Part shown: piece after piece, positions 46,591 to 58,955 of the stretch
Position numbering within the stretch: the first letter of the stretch is position 1
Layout: the number at the start of each line of letters is the position of its first letter
Assembly: GCA_016617855.1 (NCBI GenBank)
Contig: JAECUM010004966.1
Coordinates: 1-64,000, forward strand
Direction of reading: 5' to 3'
Length of the DNA stretch: 64,000 bases
From: Megalonaias nervosa
Taxonomy: Eukaryota > Mollusca > Bivalvia > Unionida > Unionidae
Notes under the pieces: model-generated
Told to the model about the DNA's origin: nothing
Database searches by the model: none
The model's input: the letters and a program-made list of their open reading frames with translations, nothing else
Made by a program: the position numbers and the translations under genes

Positions 46591-47039
46591 TCCAATTGCT
46601 GTGATTTTTAACACAGAATGAGGTGAAACAGTCATGATGTACAATGCATATGTGATATGACAGAATGCAAAGTCTTGATGATTTCACTGTTTCCTCAGTG
46701 AAACAAAAGTCTGCCATTTTGGATGGTTCATCATTTATTAGATGATGTTTAATTGGTTTACAAAAAAACAGTGGTGTTTCTGTTGTTTTCTGTCAGTGCT
46801 AATACTTGTACATGTTTATAATGGTTAGCTTGTCTCTTGCAGTGTAGGAGTTTCGTATGTGGCCCATGTTGATATTTTACTTGTTCTCAAGATTGAACAC
46901 AAGATGCTACATGAAAGTATAGATCCTGCATTATAAATCAGCGTCTTATCTAAAATTTACCCAGACAATGCATCATATTTATGTTGGGCACATCAAGATT
47001 TTATGAGTCACAGATAACCTTTTGAAAATACTATGACTA

Positions 47040-47440
47040 GTCAATTGGTCACTGTATGGTCACAAAAAAATATCAAGGGCTGTGATTTAAGATGAGAAAT
47101 AAAATGCAGATACATGTTTATTTTCAAAAGGAAAGATCCTAACATACAAATTCACAAAGGCAATGCAATGGACAAATCAGAGCAAGTCAATTAAGTATTG
47201 ATTTCTGCATGGTCACAAAGAAGTATCAAATACTGTTATTAAAATGAGAAATAAAACAAAAAAAATGTTCATTTTCAAAAGAAAAATTAAATTGCAATTT
47301 TACCTGGACAATGTTATGTTCTGCAATTTTACCTGGACATTATTATGTTCTTTTGGTTGGTGCATCAAAGTATTGATCACTATATAATCACAAAGAAGTA
47401 AAATATGGTGATTCAAGATGAGACATAAAACAAAGAACCA
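47040..47440. repeat. Three-unit tandem repeat, period about 158-170 bp
   Basis: Versions of TGGTCACAAAGAAGTAT followed by a GATTTAAGATGAGAAATAAAA-like block occur near 47055, 47212 and 47384. A short ATTTTACCTGGACA duplication lies at 47298-47340. Confidence 0.75.
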
Positions 47441-49250
47441 AACTTAGTGGGTATATTCTGAAGAAAAGTAAATAATGCACTGGACTTGATGCATCCGTGG
47501 CACTTATTATCTTCACAAACCATGCTGAGTTAATGAAGCACTGATCAAAGAACGATGTTTATTGTCCAAAGAAAAGTAAATAAACTGCAAATTTGATAAA
47601 TTAATAACTTATTTGCTGGTTTTGCAATATAAATCAATGTTACTGTAATGTAGTAATTTGCACAGCATGAAAATATTCATGTCAGTAAATGAACGAGTTA
47701 CCAGTGTTTCAAGTTTATTGAGTTGAAGAACAAAATCGAGAGTGATGTCAAATGAAATTTGTTTATTAACATAAGCAATCAAAGGACATGACTTTCAAGG
47801 ATTGTAAGCACTACTGGGATTTCCTTGTCAGCCAGGAGCCGGGTGATTTACCTGGCTACTTAGAAAAACAAACTGTATGATCCCATGACTCAAAGTTCTC
47901 CTTCATATGAAGGAAATTCTGCTTTTCAAAATGAAACCAAAGGCTGATCTTCCAAATCATGCAAATCCATCATGGTTTTGTTGGAGGGAGGGGGTTAAAG
48001 TGGTTGGAAAGCCTTTAGTAAGGAAAAAAAAAACTGATTAGAGATACTAAATTTCAAACTTGTGATTTACTGTTCAGCAAGCTAACAGAAGTTTTGTGCA
48101 GTATTCAATTCATTTGAGGCTCATTGTATGTGTTCTGCTGAACTGCAAGTTCATAATTCACTCCCTAATTTAGTGCCCTCTACCTAAATAAGTCAGTTAT
48201 TATATTTCACTGCTATTTGATACAGACATTTGCCTCATAAGAATGATAGTGGATAGAGGGTGCTGAATTATCTGAGTAAGACACCTCGGCTGATTCTATT
48301 CCTTGATGTTTATCATTCTACCATTGTTTTCTCTATTCCCTCCACCCTTAGCTTCATCCAGAGATTTAAAAAAAAAATAATTTGTTGCATTACCTTGGCT
48401 TGGTAGCTGTTGGTCATGACAATTTGAATTTTGCCCTTGCTAATTTCACAGACAAAAACTGCATTAATTTTTTTCTCAAACTCATTATAGTTACAAATTT
48501 ATAAATGGCTAAAAGAAAAGCACATTTTTTGTGTTGAAACTTTAATGCATAACCAACTGTTTCACATGACTTCTGATCCTGTATGGAGGAAAATGCACTG
48601 TTTATTTTAGCAGTTTTATACAGTGTATATATACTGACCAACTTTCATGGTGAGAACACTTTTTGGATGCACACTCATTTAGAAAGGAAGAAAGAAATAA
48701 CCAGTTTCATCCCAACAGATCCGTACTGAATAAAATATAAAACACAAGCACCATAATTTTATCAATATTTAATTTACTTAACAAAAGTTCAGGATACCTG
48801 ATCATACTTTGTTTTAGTTATCCCTTGTGGGTACGTGTTTCCTTTTTTATGCTTACTGTTAGTGTCAGAGCATTTCTGAAATACATGTACATGTACCACA
48901 ATGAATTCCATGTAGTTACTATACAATGAATTAAGTATTCAAGAAGGATATGATGCACATGCTAGTAGCTTTAATGCTTTGGTCCTCATCAAATTGACTT
49001 AGAAAAAATAACTGTTTTTATACCATAAAATGCACACATCCTCAACCCCTCGCCCCCAAAAATCCATGCCTAAAAATGTGTGTAATATAAACCAAAGTAT
49101 GATATATATGAGGGTTGCAAGACTACAAGAAGATGGCGAACAAAAATAATTATTATAGGGTGTCCATATCCCACTGTAGGGCACTAAAAAATATTTAAAA
49201 AATGAGTATCACAGTTCTGAAGAAAGATTATAATATAACAAATCTTTTTA
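47441..49250. other. Intron sequence without identified features
   Basis: AT-rich intron. ORFs at 48414-48641 and 48999-49184 have no family resemblance. Confidence 0.45.
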
Positions 49251-49254
49251 TACA

Positions 49255-49440
49255 ATAGATCCTGATTTGAAAGATCACTGGTTAAAAAGTCTACTGTCAT
49301 GAAAGACCACATTTTTCATGCATGGATCATTTGTGTTATATAATGTTATGACATCTTGTGAGAGAACATGTCTTGAGAGTCCATCTTTTGTTAGTAGAAG
49401 TGGTAATCTCTCACAATGTTTCCATGTATTTTTAAACACT
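49255..49440. repeat. Short relative of the GACCAC-type terminal repeat element
   Basis: ACTGTCATGAAAGACCACAT (about 49293) and AGTGGTAATCTCTCACAATG (about 49399) resemble the ends of the Tigger-like element at 43.9-45.5 kb in inverted arrangement, so this is probably a decayed MITE of the same family. Confidence 0.4.
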
Positions 49441-49898
49441 GAATCCATCAACCACTACAAGATAAAGAAGGTAATCTAACCTGCAAAACTGTCTACAAAA
49501 TAGGATTGAAAATAATGGTAGCAATTTGTTTGGTTTCTTGCATACAACAGAACTTTGTGAAAAACAGGAATAAAGTCAGACCTGCCTTAAAGGTCACCTT
49601 TATTTAGCAATCACCCATCATAAACAATCACTTCTGCAGTCTCCTATACAATATTACTGCAGCATTAAATCTCTATTATGCAATGGAGTGTCTTAAAAGC
49701 TGATTTTTATCATCTGTCATACATGTCGACTTAAAGACTAGTATGGCTGTGTTTAGCTTCCCTTTAAGCTTGGACTTGAATTGTGCTAATTTAAACCAAA
49801 TTTATGTTAAATCAATGTTTTTTATGTTGCACAGATTACACTATATGTAACTTATTTGAACTGTATTCCCTCACTTATTTTCTCTCACTTACTTTTAC

Positions 49899-50094
49899 AG
49901 CCTCCATTGTTGAGACAAGGTTGTGCCATCAGTGCCATTTGTACAGTCACAATATCAGATCTGGTGGAACTCTTATCAGTAACCACGAATGTCAAGTTGT
50001 CCAATCCAATGTAGGGAGAATCCAGGTGGTAGGTTATCTTTACAGCCATCCAAGTCATTCTGGATCGGTCCAAGGCAGAACTGACATCTGGACA
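49899..50094 (-). CDS. Exon joining the second cadherin-like domain to the first EGF module
   Basis: Acceptor CATTACAG precedes 50094 (phase 0) and donor GTAAAAG follows 49899, leaving one base that completes a Cys with the next exon. It encodes the last strands of a cadherin-like domain (MTWMAVKITYHLDSPYIGL, then DNLTFVVTDKSS and DIVTVQMALM) and the first cysteines of the EGF module (PCLNNGGC). One N-glycosylation sequon (NLT) is present. Confidence 0.93.
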
Positions 50095-51393
50095 CTGTAA
50101 TGGCATTAAAAGTATCAGTTTTGAGGATCATACATGTTTATTTCATAGGAAGGGTTAATAAATAATGACATCACCATTGGAAACCAAACCTGATTAATAT
50201 GCTTTGTAGTCAGGTACACAAACAACTAGACCATTAAGGTTGAGTAGCCTCATATACGTCTACCTCTGCACTCCTGTTCTGCCCATTAAATTTCATCCTC
50301 AAATGTCACTCTGATTTGATGACCTCTCTGAGGAGTTGAAACTCATCCTCTTCCATCCTGCTAATACTAGTAGCTGGATGAGCTGCCAACATATGACTGG
50401 ATCAGATAGAGTTGTCACCATGGGGAAATTAATCTAGTTTGTCTGTTTCAGTCAAAGTCCACATACTACTAGAAGAAAGGTTCAGACCAGCAAGGTTGGT
50501 TAGTATTAGTGGCCTCATATATCCTTGACCACTACATAAAACTCATCACATGAATCTATTAATATCATCAACCACAACTGAATGCAGAAAATGGTATTAC
50601 TCTTATTTCTGATGAACTTGAGTTTATTAAGCTTTACTTAGTACATAACTATAAATGCTTTGGACGATTCTATCAAAGTTCTGCTTGATCTTATCTTATA
50701 TATAGACCTATGAATCTATGACACTATTATGAAGCCAACAACTGTCCAAGATATGCGAGAAAAAGCAATAGATTTATATACAAACAATGCATCAAATATA
50801 TCATTAAAATTGAAGGCAGAACTAGATTTGTGTTCATGGAACAATATCCCGGATGAAAGAGGGGTAAGGCAAGGATAATATTACATGCCCCCATCACATT
50901 TGTCATAGCAAATATGGTGTTAGCTGCATTCAATCAATCTGCTTGCATACTTGTAAGCAGAGATCAGAATAACTGGTTCAAAGAGTTAGTTTGTAATGTT
51001 TGTACCACAGGCTTCCACATGGTTGTACAATAAGCAAATATATTTATTTATGAAGAAGTAGTTGACTGGGAAACATTAAACATGAGATTGAACTCATTTC
51101 ATTCTCAAGCCACATTTAGACATTCACTGTGTGGCACAATGGAACAAAACATTTGTTTGGTGTTACTTTACTTAGCAGGTATTGAAGATTAAGTCTTGAA
51201 TATGATTTAAATTTCTTACAATCATATAACATTATTCTAGCTTTTCAGTCCAAACCCTAATTCTGCTGGTGAAATCAGTCTGTTTGCTACTATTAATCAG
51301 TTATGAGGTTTGAATGATAAATATACTGTATTTTCATGACATTCTCAGGAGTATCAATTTATATTTCTGGATGATGTTTCTAAAATAGATTAC
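50095..51393. other. Intron sequence without identified features
   Basis: AT-rich; nothing beyond short motif-free ORFs was seen. Confidence 0.45.
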
Positions 51394-51585
51394 CATAGGT
51401 TCAACTGCTGTGTCACATGTCTTGAATTTATCTGTGAAATTGGCAAGGAGTGTTTCATTCTTAAAAGTCCCATGTGCTGCTTCTTTTTTGTGAAAAGTTA
51501 GAACATCTCCATAATCTACGTCAAAGGCTCCAAATACAAAAGTCAAAGAAAATGATTCATTCACTTTCAGCTGTTCATAGAATTT
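51394..51585 (-). CDS. Second cadherin-like domain exon (middle part)
   Basis: A 192-nt phase 0-0 exon between acceptor TTTCTTTCAG and donor GTAATC. It encodes KFYEQLKVNESFSLTF, then the acidic calcium-type motif FDVDYGDVLTF, then a segment rich in sequons (NET, NFT) ending CDTAVEPM. Being symmetrical and a multiple of three, it could be skipped without a frameshift. Confidence 0.92.
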
Positions 51586-52180
51586 CTGAAAGAAAAGAAA
51601 AAGTCATATAAGTAATTTGAACTGAAACTGAAAACAAAAGAGAATAACAAAATGCAATTACAGTCAGAAGTACCATCAATCAAATATTCTTAGGAAACAT
51701 TTTTTTCACCCAAAAGGTTGAACTGAACATGTATCACCATATGGACTGGTACACAATATAAATCATACCTGTTCTGGCAGAACTATCCAATTAACACAAA
51801 AGAATGAGAGTCCAACATATAATAACAAATTATTTTTTTTAATAATAAACTGAAAAATAAATAAATAACTGATTTTAAGACTGCATAACTAAATCATTGT
51901 GTACAATTAAAATTTGAAGAGATATATCCTCCATGTACATATGGGAAATACAAAATCTTTCTGAAATCGCTTGAATGAATATGTTTCTAACATTTACATT
52001 ATCTACCTTGATATCTAAAGAAACATTCTTATAAGAAGTTTATATCTATCACCAGAAAATAAAAAAAACAAAACATTTAGCATCAATTTGAGAAATTAAT
52101 AATCTTCTGCAAACATTTCACAATAAGATAAAAAAATTAGCGAAATAAGAAAAAAATAAATAGTTTTAAAAAATTCATAC

Positions 52181-52391
52181 AATGACTGGTTCTGTTGGAT
52201 CTGGGTGAAGCATGTTTTGACCATCAGCATCAAAGAGGAATACTGTTGGTGGATCATTTTCCTCCTGTACCTCCACTGTTAACAGGTCAGTTGATCTGGC
52301 TGATGGAATATCTACTGCTGAAGGGTGATCTTCCAGAATAATGCCAAATGTTATGTTTCCAGAGCAGTCCCTACATGGTATATATGTAAAT
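52181..52391 (-). CDS. Exon ending the first and starting the second cadherin-like domain
   Basis: Acceptor TATTTCCACAG precedes 52391 and donor GTATGA follows 52181; the phases agree with both neighbours. The exon begins FTYIPCRDCSGNITFGIILE, the late strands of a VNDAP-type cadherin-like domain, continues DLLTVEVQEENDPPTV (domain boundary), and starts the next domain with FLFDADGQNM. The ENDPP boundary motif is typical of tandem repeats of this class. Confidence 0.93.
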
Positions 52392-55300
52392 CTGTGGAAA
52401 TAAAAGCACTTTTTGTATCAACTGCCCAAGGATGAGGATGATGCAAGATGTTAGAAAAATAAAAATAAAGCACTCTGCTAACAGGGATCACTCTTTGTCA
52501 AGCTCACCTAAAAGGTATTAACACTTATGTTATTCTAGGAGTTGATCATAGACACATTTTCAGCTGAATTTGGTTGTTAAATGTATCTTCAAAACATATC
52601 TATAACACAATGGTTAAGAATGCTTGGTGAATATATCTCCAAATGATGTCATACAAATGATATGGTTACCATATTTTCCAGCCTATAAGTTGATACTTTT
52701 TTACCTGAAAATCTGGGCTTCATCTTTTACTCTGAATCCACTTATATATGGATTATGTCACTGAAATCGCTTTATCTTATGTCATATAATTTTAAGAATG
52801 TAAATAAAAAACCTTTTCTCGAAAAAAAAACAAGTAATAATGTGTAAATTTTTTTATTATTTTGGGAAAGATATCATGTATAAAAAAATATAGGATCAAA
52901 CATAAAGAAGGATTTTAAAATATTTACATGATCATCAGCATTAAATTCATGTACATCAGCTGTAATTGCACTAAAGCAGCATACACTATAATATACATTA
53001 CTTAAATTTGATTACATGTATGTGCATTAGAATCTTGCACATTGTGATCAAATAAAATATTGCCTTCATATGAGAGAGTGTGTCTGTGCGTGGTTTAGAT
53101 TTTTAACATTGAGAGAGAGAGAAGTTTCAGAATTATTGTAATCTGTATTGTTTAGTTACCTGACTATTGTGATCTTGCTCCTGTATAATGGATGTACCAT
53201 ATTCCATTACCAATTAATATCACTGAGTAAACAATTCCTTCTAGTTTTAGTTATGATTCCATTGTCCCAAGAAGCCCCAAGAATCACAGGGCTTTTAAGT
53301 GTTACTTACATGCTAATTAAATATGCTACAGATGGCCAGGTTATCCAAGCTCACACCTGTCAGACAGCAAGATTCAGCAGACCACATTAAATTATGGAGA
53401 TTATCAACTGGGAAATAAGGCTACCCAAATGGTGCAGTGTAATGAAAGGAAATGCCAGGTGCTTATTTATGTAAATTTCTCAACCAGTAACACCTTTTGT
53501 GCTCACAAACAGAACTGTCAGCAATTTAAAGTAACAACCAGCATGAGCAAAGATCAAAGCCAAATGCCCCTAAATACAGAAAGTGCACCAGTAGGCAAAC
53601 TTATTCACAAAAGATAATCTTATTTATTGGGAATGGAGGTCATTGTACTTGCAAAGAAAATTACACAATATGCTAAATATTCATTCTGGGGATTTAACCT
53701 AAATGGAATCTAAATGGAGATAATTATTATGAATATTTAAACTTTGAAACTGAAGGAGTATGGTATGTATTTAATAGTTACCATGTACTGTTTATTTTAG
53801 TTTTCTCTCTTTGACAAAAACTTCAGCTAAATAGGGGCAGTAAGGTACAAAATAGCATGAGGAAGGGCATAAATCTCTCTCTCTCTCTCTCTCTTATATC
53901 AGAACATATTTTATTTTGATCATGAGGCGCAAGAAGAAAAATGTAAAGGAATACATATGCCTCCCTCTCTCTTTCTTTGAAACAAAACCATGGAAAAGCA
54001 TTTTAGCATCTGACCTGAAAATCTACTGAGTAACATATACGATAAAATTCATGCTGCTGTGTGGAACGAAGTGAAAAAGACTAAGCTGAGGCCTCATCTT
54101 ATACTAAACATCGACTAACACATGGATGAGGGATGAAAAATTTACATAATCTGCAACTTTGACTTATACTCCAAATCAAGTTATAGGATGCCAAATAATG
54201 GTAATAGCAAACTAATGACCTCAAGCATCTTGGTGATGCTACTCATTTTTGGGGTATGTGTAGTAGTGCCTATCTGATGTAACTGCGCTATGGGGAATTA
54301 GTCACAAGCAAGAGGGTTTTTCTTTTCTACATTTAATGGAGCTCTGATACCTCTAGTTCTTCATGCTGACCCCTTGCACTATATTTGACCTGGCTTATAA
54401 ACAATCCTAGCAGTCTTCACAGAGAGCATTCCATGAAGACCTTTTCTAGAACTAAACTTATGGTCTGATTGTGCTAGGTGCAGACACTTTATCTAACTCT
54501 AATCTACATATCAAAATGCACAAAATCTAAATTATGTAATCCAAAATAAAGTCATATATCTACTCTCCATACACACTCTTTTCCCACTGATACTGTATTT
54601 TAGAATTTTCAAAAATATTATATCAAGTAGGAAATTACTTGTAAACTTTATCCTTATGAGCAAATTAATTCAAAATTAAACTATAACTAATCAACTCTAT
54701 TTTAAGCACTTTATACCTACTAAAAGAGATTAAAATTTCCCTACAACTAGTCACCAATTTTAGTGTTTAAGTATTAAGGCAAACTTGCTATAATTGATTT
54801 TAATTAGCTTTACAAACACGTAATCCAACTGTCATACTGACTTCTTTGTTTCAATTTCTTGGCTCGCACTGTAACTTGACACCATTGCCTTTGAGTAGCT
54901 GCTGATAATATGGTATTCAGCCAGAATCTCAGCCTCTGAATTTAACAGTGACTAAAGAGCTACTCCTCTATCATAGACATACTATTAATAAATTTATGGA
55001 GAGAATTTAGAAAATGTATACACAAATATATCTTCTCTTCTAAAACTTATAACAATACCATAGCACCTGAAATAAATAAATTTTGCCCTATAATATATGC
55101 TCCAATCATTCTTTAGTAATTTGAAGTCCAATGCATTACAATGAAATATGCATAAAAACATTCAATTAATAGGTCTTTAACATATTGGAAAAGCACCATA
55201 TGTTTCATAAATTACATACAACATTTTTAAAAATAAATTTTAAAAATGCTGTTTCAAATGACAGTAAATCAATAAATGTATCATGAATTCTGCAATTCAC

Positions 55301-55563
55301 GAAAAGCTTCATATGTGGTTTAGTAATCTGAAGGATATTTCTTTCTGTGGCAAATTTGATCTGCCATAGAAACATTACAGAATATCATTATGGTGTTTAT
55401 TCCATACCAAAGAACAACAGAGTTTACAATAACAGAAAGCATATTACAAATGCTGAATAGAAATCTCTGACTTGAAAATATGAATTGGTTAACGACTGTC
55501 AATACTTGAGCTAAACAAAAAGAAAACAAATTTGAATGAACCAGTATTATAAAAAGTAAATAC
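52392..55563. other. Intron sequence; SINE fragment and small microsatellites
   Basis: A short SINE-family piece (GTTTAGATTTTTAACATTGA near 53093) is followed by GA repeats, and a (CT)n run lies at 53874-53894. The ORFs at 53148-53617 are unrecognised. Confidence 0.45.
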
Positions 55564-55675
55564 CTTCCATTGGGTGTTATTACCACTTCTCCTGGGACTG
55601 GAAGCTGGGAAGTGTTGATTTTATAAATCACTTCATCTCCCTCTGGATCATTCGAGTCCAGGTCATACATGACAC
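55564..55675 (-). CDS. First cadherin-like domain exon (core strands)
   Basis: Acceptor ATTGAACAG precedes 55675 and donor GTATTT follows 55564. It encodes GVMYDLDSNDPEGDEVIYKI, then LPVPGEVVITPNG. The acidic DSNDPEGDE cluster matches the D-x-D/E-G-D calcium-binding-like motif of cadherin-like tandem domains, and GEVVITPNG matches their following beta turn. Both partial codons at the ends join correctly with the adjacent exons. Confidence 0.93.
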
Positions 55676-57257
55676 CTGTTCAATGACAACAGTGCCATTA
55701 CACATCCATAAAAGTTACTTATATCATAAATAAATTAAACAACACTGCAAATACACATGATCTAACTGATCAGAACCATGCAATCAATCAAACAACATGG
55801 GACAAGTTTTGCCTGCAATGAGACCTTTTGTAATTTGTACTGAATAATGCATCAAATTTCCCAGGATGTTTCATGAATACATGACATATTTAACAGAAAT
55901 AATCATCTGATCAGTATGTGCACAACAGCAAATGCTAAATAGCTGATTTAACTCTTATATATAGCTTGTAGAGGATCTATCAATAGAACAATGAAATTCA
56001 TATAAATTTACATGTAACTTATTTCAATTTAGAGAATAACAGTTATAACTTTACTCTTCTTAAGTTTGTATCTTGGATTGAAGAAAATTTTCTTTTGAAA
56101 AAGCTTGTTTTAAATTTAAAACAAAACCCTTAAAAATAATATACTTTGGTATAAAAAGAAGGACAAATTTTTTTTTCTTCAAAATCCATTTATGTCTGAT
56201 TGATACCCTAACATCTAATTTCAATGTAATCTGACTAAGAACTGTATATGTATTGTCATGTGCAGCCAGAGCATGAGATTCTGATTTGAAAACTGTCTCA
56301 GCAAGTCTACATATTTAAAAAGATCTGATAGTAAAATTCAACACAATGGTAGTGAATTGGTGTAGGATGGTGTGGGAGTGGTGGCAAAGGTTGCTCTTAA
56401 TGATGATGCTAATTTACTGTGTTCCCAGTATGAACTATCAAATAATGAGCCAAGACTTAACACAATACATTTTCATGAACTTTACATATCAAAAGCAGAA
56501 CTGGGTTGATAAGCTCCATTATTTTCTTAAACATACTGTGAGTGCATGTCGCAGACAATACTGGCAGAATGTGACACTAGACTGATCTTTCAAAAAGATA
56601 CTTATATAGAGATGACTATGGGGTAACCAAGCTACTTCAAGACCTACCCAAACATTTATACAAATAAGTTTAGGACAAGCATCCAAATGATCCAACTTAC
56701 TTATGAGTTACACAACTTTCAAAAGGTCTGGTAAGAACTCAATACATTTAACTCATGATGTTAATATATGATTCAATTACATGTTCTTTCCATGATCAAG
56801 CAGCAGCTGAAATTTCCAGGTTTATCTCCAACTCTAATCAATATTAAAGGGTTTTCTTGTAGGGAGCAAACCTATTATTTCTCTTGACTTTCTTCCAATT
56901 TCTCTGTAGACTGGGAACATTGGGGACTCCTTTCTTGAAAAAGTTGGCATCGAAGCAAAAAAAAGTAAGAGTTCCAATAACGAGATTTTTGTTTCCTTAA
57001 CAGTAATTGAGGGCTTTATGCATTTATTGTTGTGACACTAATATGAAGATTGATATTGCTCATTTATCATAAATGTTTGATATTATTATATAATGATTTA
57101 AGTCCATGACAAGCAATCAAGAATTGTAACTGTGATTGTGAATTTAAAACTATAGCAGTTCTAAATGGCTTTTGTGTGGGCAACCAGAAGGAATTAAAGA
57201 CAAGATTAAAGTTTCTTTTCTGTGTTAATTTATTTATAAAGCTTAATTTAATTTCTT
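55676..57257. other. Intron sequence without identified features
   Basis: AT-rich. The ORF at 56346-56585 lacks splice context or motifs. Nothing else was seen. Confidence 0.45.
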
Positions 57258-57575
57258 GTGTGTGTGTGTGTGATTTGCATTTTTAATGTAGCTTTAACAA
57301 TTTTTCAGTCATATCGCTATGATGTCTAAAGGGTGGCAGTTTATAGTGATGTCTAATACTGAGGCATCATGCCACAGACATGTGGCATCATGACCCACCC
57401 AGTCACATTATCCTGACGCCAGACCGACCAATCCTAACACTAACCTCTTAATGCTGAGCGCCAAGCGAGGCAGCTGCTAGTACCATTTTTTTGATAAGTT
57501 TTTGGTATGGGTTCAAACCCGTGACATACCAGATGTGAGGCAGATGCTCTAATCACTTAGGCCACTGTAGTGGTC
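57258..57575 (-). mobile_element. Full-length SINE copy in an intron
   Basis: TAATTTAATTTCTT (57244-57257) and TAATTTAACTTCAT (57576-57589) are imperfect target duplications (12 of 14). On the - strand the head reads TGGCCTAAGTGATTAGAGCA (A-box-like) and GGGTTTGAACCC (B-box, near 57507-57518), so it derives from a tRNA. It ends in a (CA)n tail. It is closely related to the copy at 41036-41371. Confidence 0.9.
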
Positions 57576-57959
57576 TAATTTAACTTCATCTTTAAACAAC
57601 ATAAAATCATTCTTTTTACAGCAGAATACCCCATTACCCTTAAAGAAGAAGCAAAATTAACAAACAATATTCACATTAATCCTTAACCAACATAAATTAA
57701 TTTTGCAGACAATACGAATGTCTCATTCCATTAATCTCTTAGTTTATTAGTTGCAACCTTTTATTTAAAATCAGAATTAGATCCATTATGATCTCATTTC
57801 TGTTAACCAGTTTGTCAAAAAAACTGGCTCATTTTGGGACCCAAAAAGTATAAAGGCCCCCAAAAAGTGTCTTTCCAGTCATCTGACAATCCTTTTTTCA
57901 CTGCCAACCATAGCACTTTCTTCCCTCAATGTAACTGCTCCCCCACCCAATAATCACAT

Positions 57960-57960
<1 letters not shown>

Positions 57961-57991
<31 letters not shown>
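57961..57991. repeat. (TA)n microsatellite
   Basis: About 15 TA units followed by a short A-run. Confidence 0.9.
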
Positions 57992-57993
<2 letters not shown>

Positions 57994-58768
57994 GTGTAAA
58001 AAAAAAAATCAAATAAAAATATAAAGAAATCGCCTGTCTACCCAAATTATAAAACCAGTGCAATAGGAAACACATATATTTTTTGTGGCCTAAGTATGTG
58101 TGTTGTCAATGGAAAGCACACATTTGATAATTACTCAAAAATTGAAGTATATCCGCACATGACACCAAAAACTGCTGTGTTTCAAATAGGAATTTTGATT
58201 GCTCAAAAAAAAGATCCCCCTCCCAAACGATGACTTTATAGGGAAGAATAACAAAAAGTCCCAATATACGGGCACAATTGTTTGGAAATCTGGTATTCAA
58301 TAAAAAGAGAGTGTTTCAAATATTTAAAGTGCTCTTCTGAATGATTCTTATCTACGTGAGGTTCCAAAGCACACGTCTGTAATTAGTTCACTGATGAACA
58401 TGTGTTTTAATCGCCTTATCTAAAAAGATCTGGCATATGTGACTTCCCATAATCCCATTATAATCACTTACACTGTTTTTGATAACCCAGATTGATAATC
58501 ACTTTGCAAATTCAGTAAAAAGGATATAATGGAATTGTGTCATGTCCAAAATTAAATCTAAACATCTTACACAGACTTTGATGTCCCAGTTAACACTATT
58601 ACTGTATCTTGGAATGCAGATTTTGATGTCCCTGGGAATCTCATTAATGTCTCTACGAAATTAATAGTAACCCTGAGATAACGATGAAAACTTGACTGAT
58701 ACAACTCATTGAAATTCCACTATGATATAGGCATGCACTAAAAAGATAACAAACTGAATTCTAGTTAC

Positions 58769-58955
58769 CTTGATCTTCTTTTATAACAAAGTGAGTGGTA
58801 CAATTTAGAACTGGTGCATCATTGACAATGCCAGCTTTCACTCTTGCTGTTGCAAACATTGTCTCCCTAGAGAACATGCCATGGTCTGTTGGAGATGTAT
58901 CTCTTTGGAACCTTGCCTTGGTAATATTTTTATTGTGTGATCTCGTGTCACATAC
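58769..58955 (-). CDS. Exon at the start of the first complete cadherin-like domain
   Basis: Acceptor TTTTATTAG precedes 58955 (phase 0) and donor GTAACT follows 58769, leaving one base. It encodes VCDTRSHNKNITKARFQRD, then ATARVKAGIVNDAPVLNC and TTHFVIKEDQ. VNDAPVL is the diagnostic inter-domain motif of this cadherin-like (tandem-95/VCBS type) family; EDQ starts the next repeat. The upstream half is the tail of a preceding domain. Confidence 0.93.

Noticed and set aside
55320..55670. 116-codon - strand ORF starting at MYDLDSNDPEG
   Set aside because: Only its first third is the real exon (55564-55675); the rest reads through the donor into intron.
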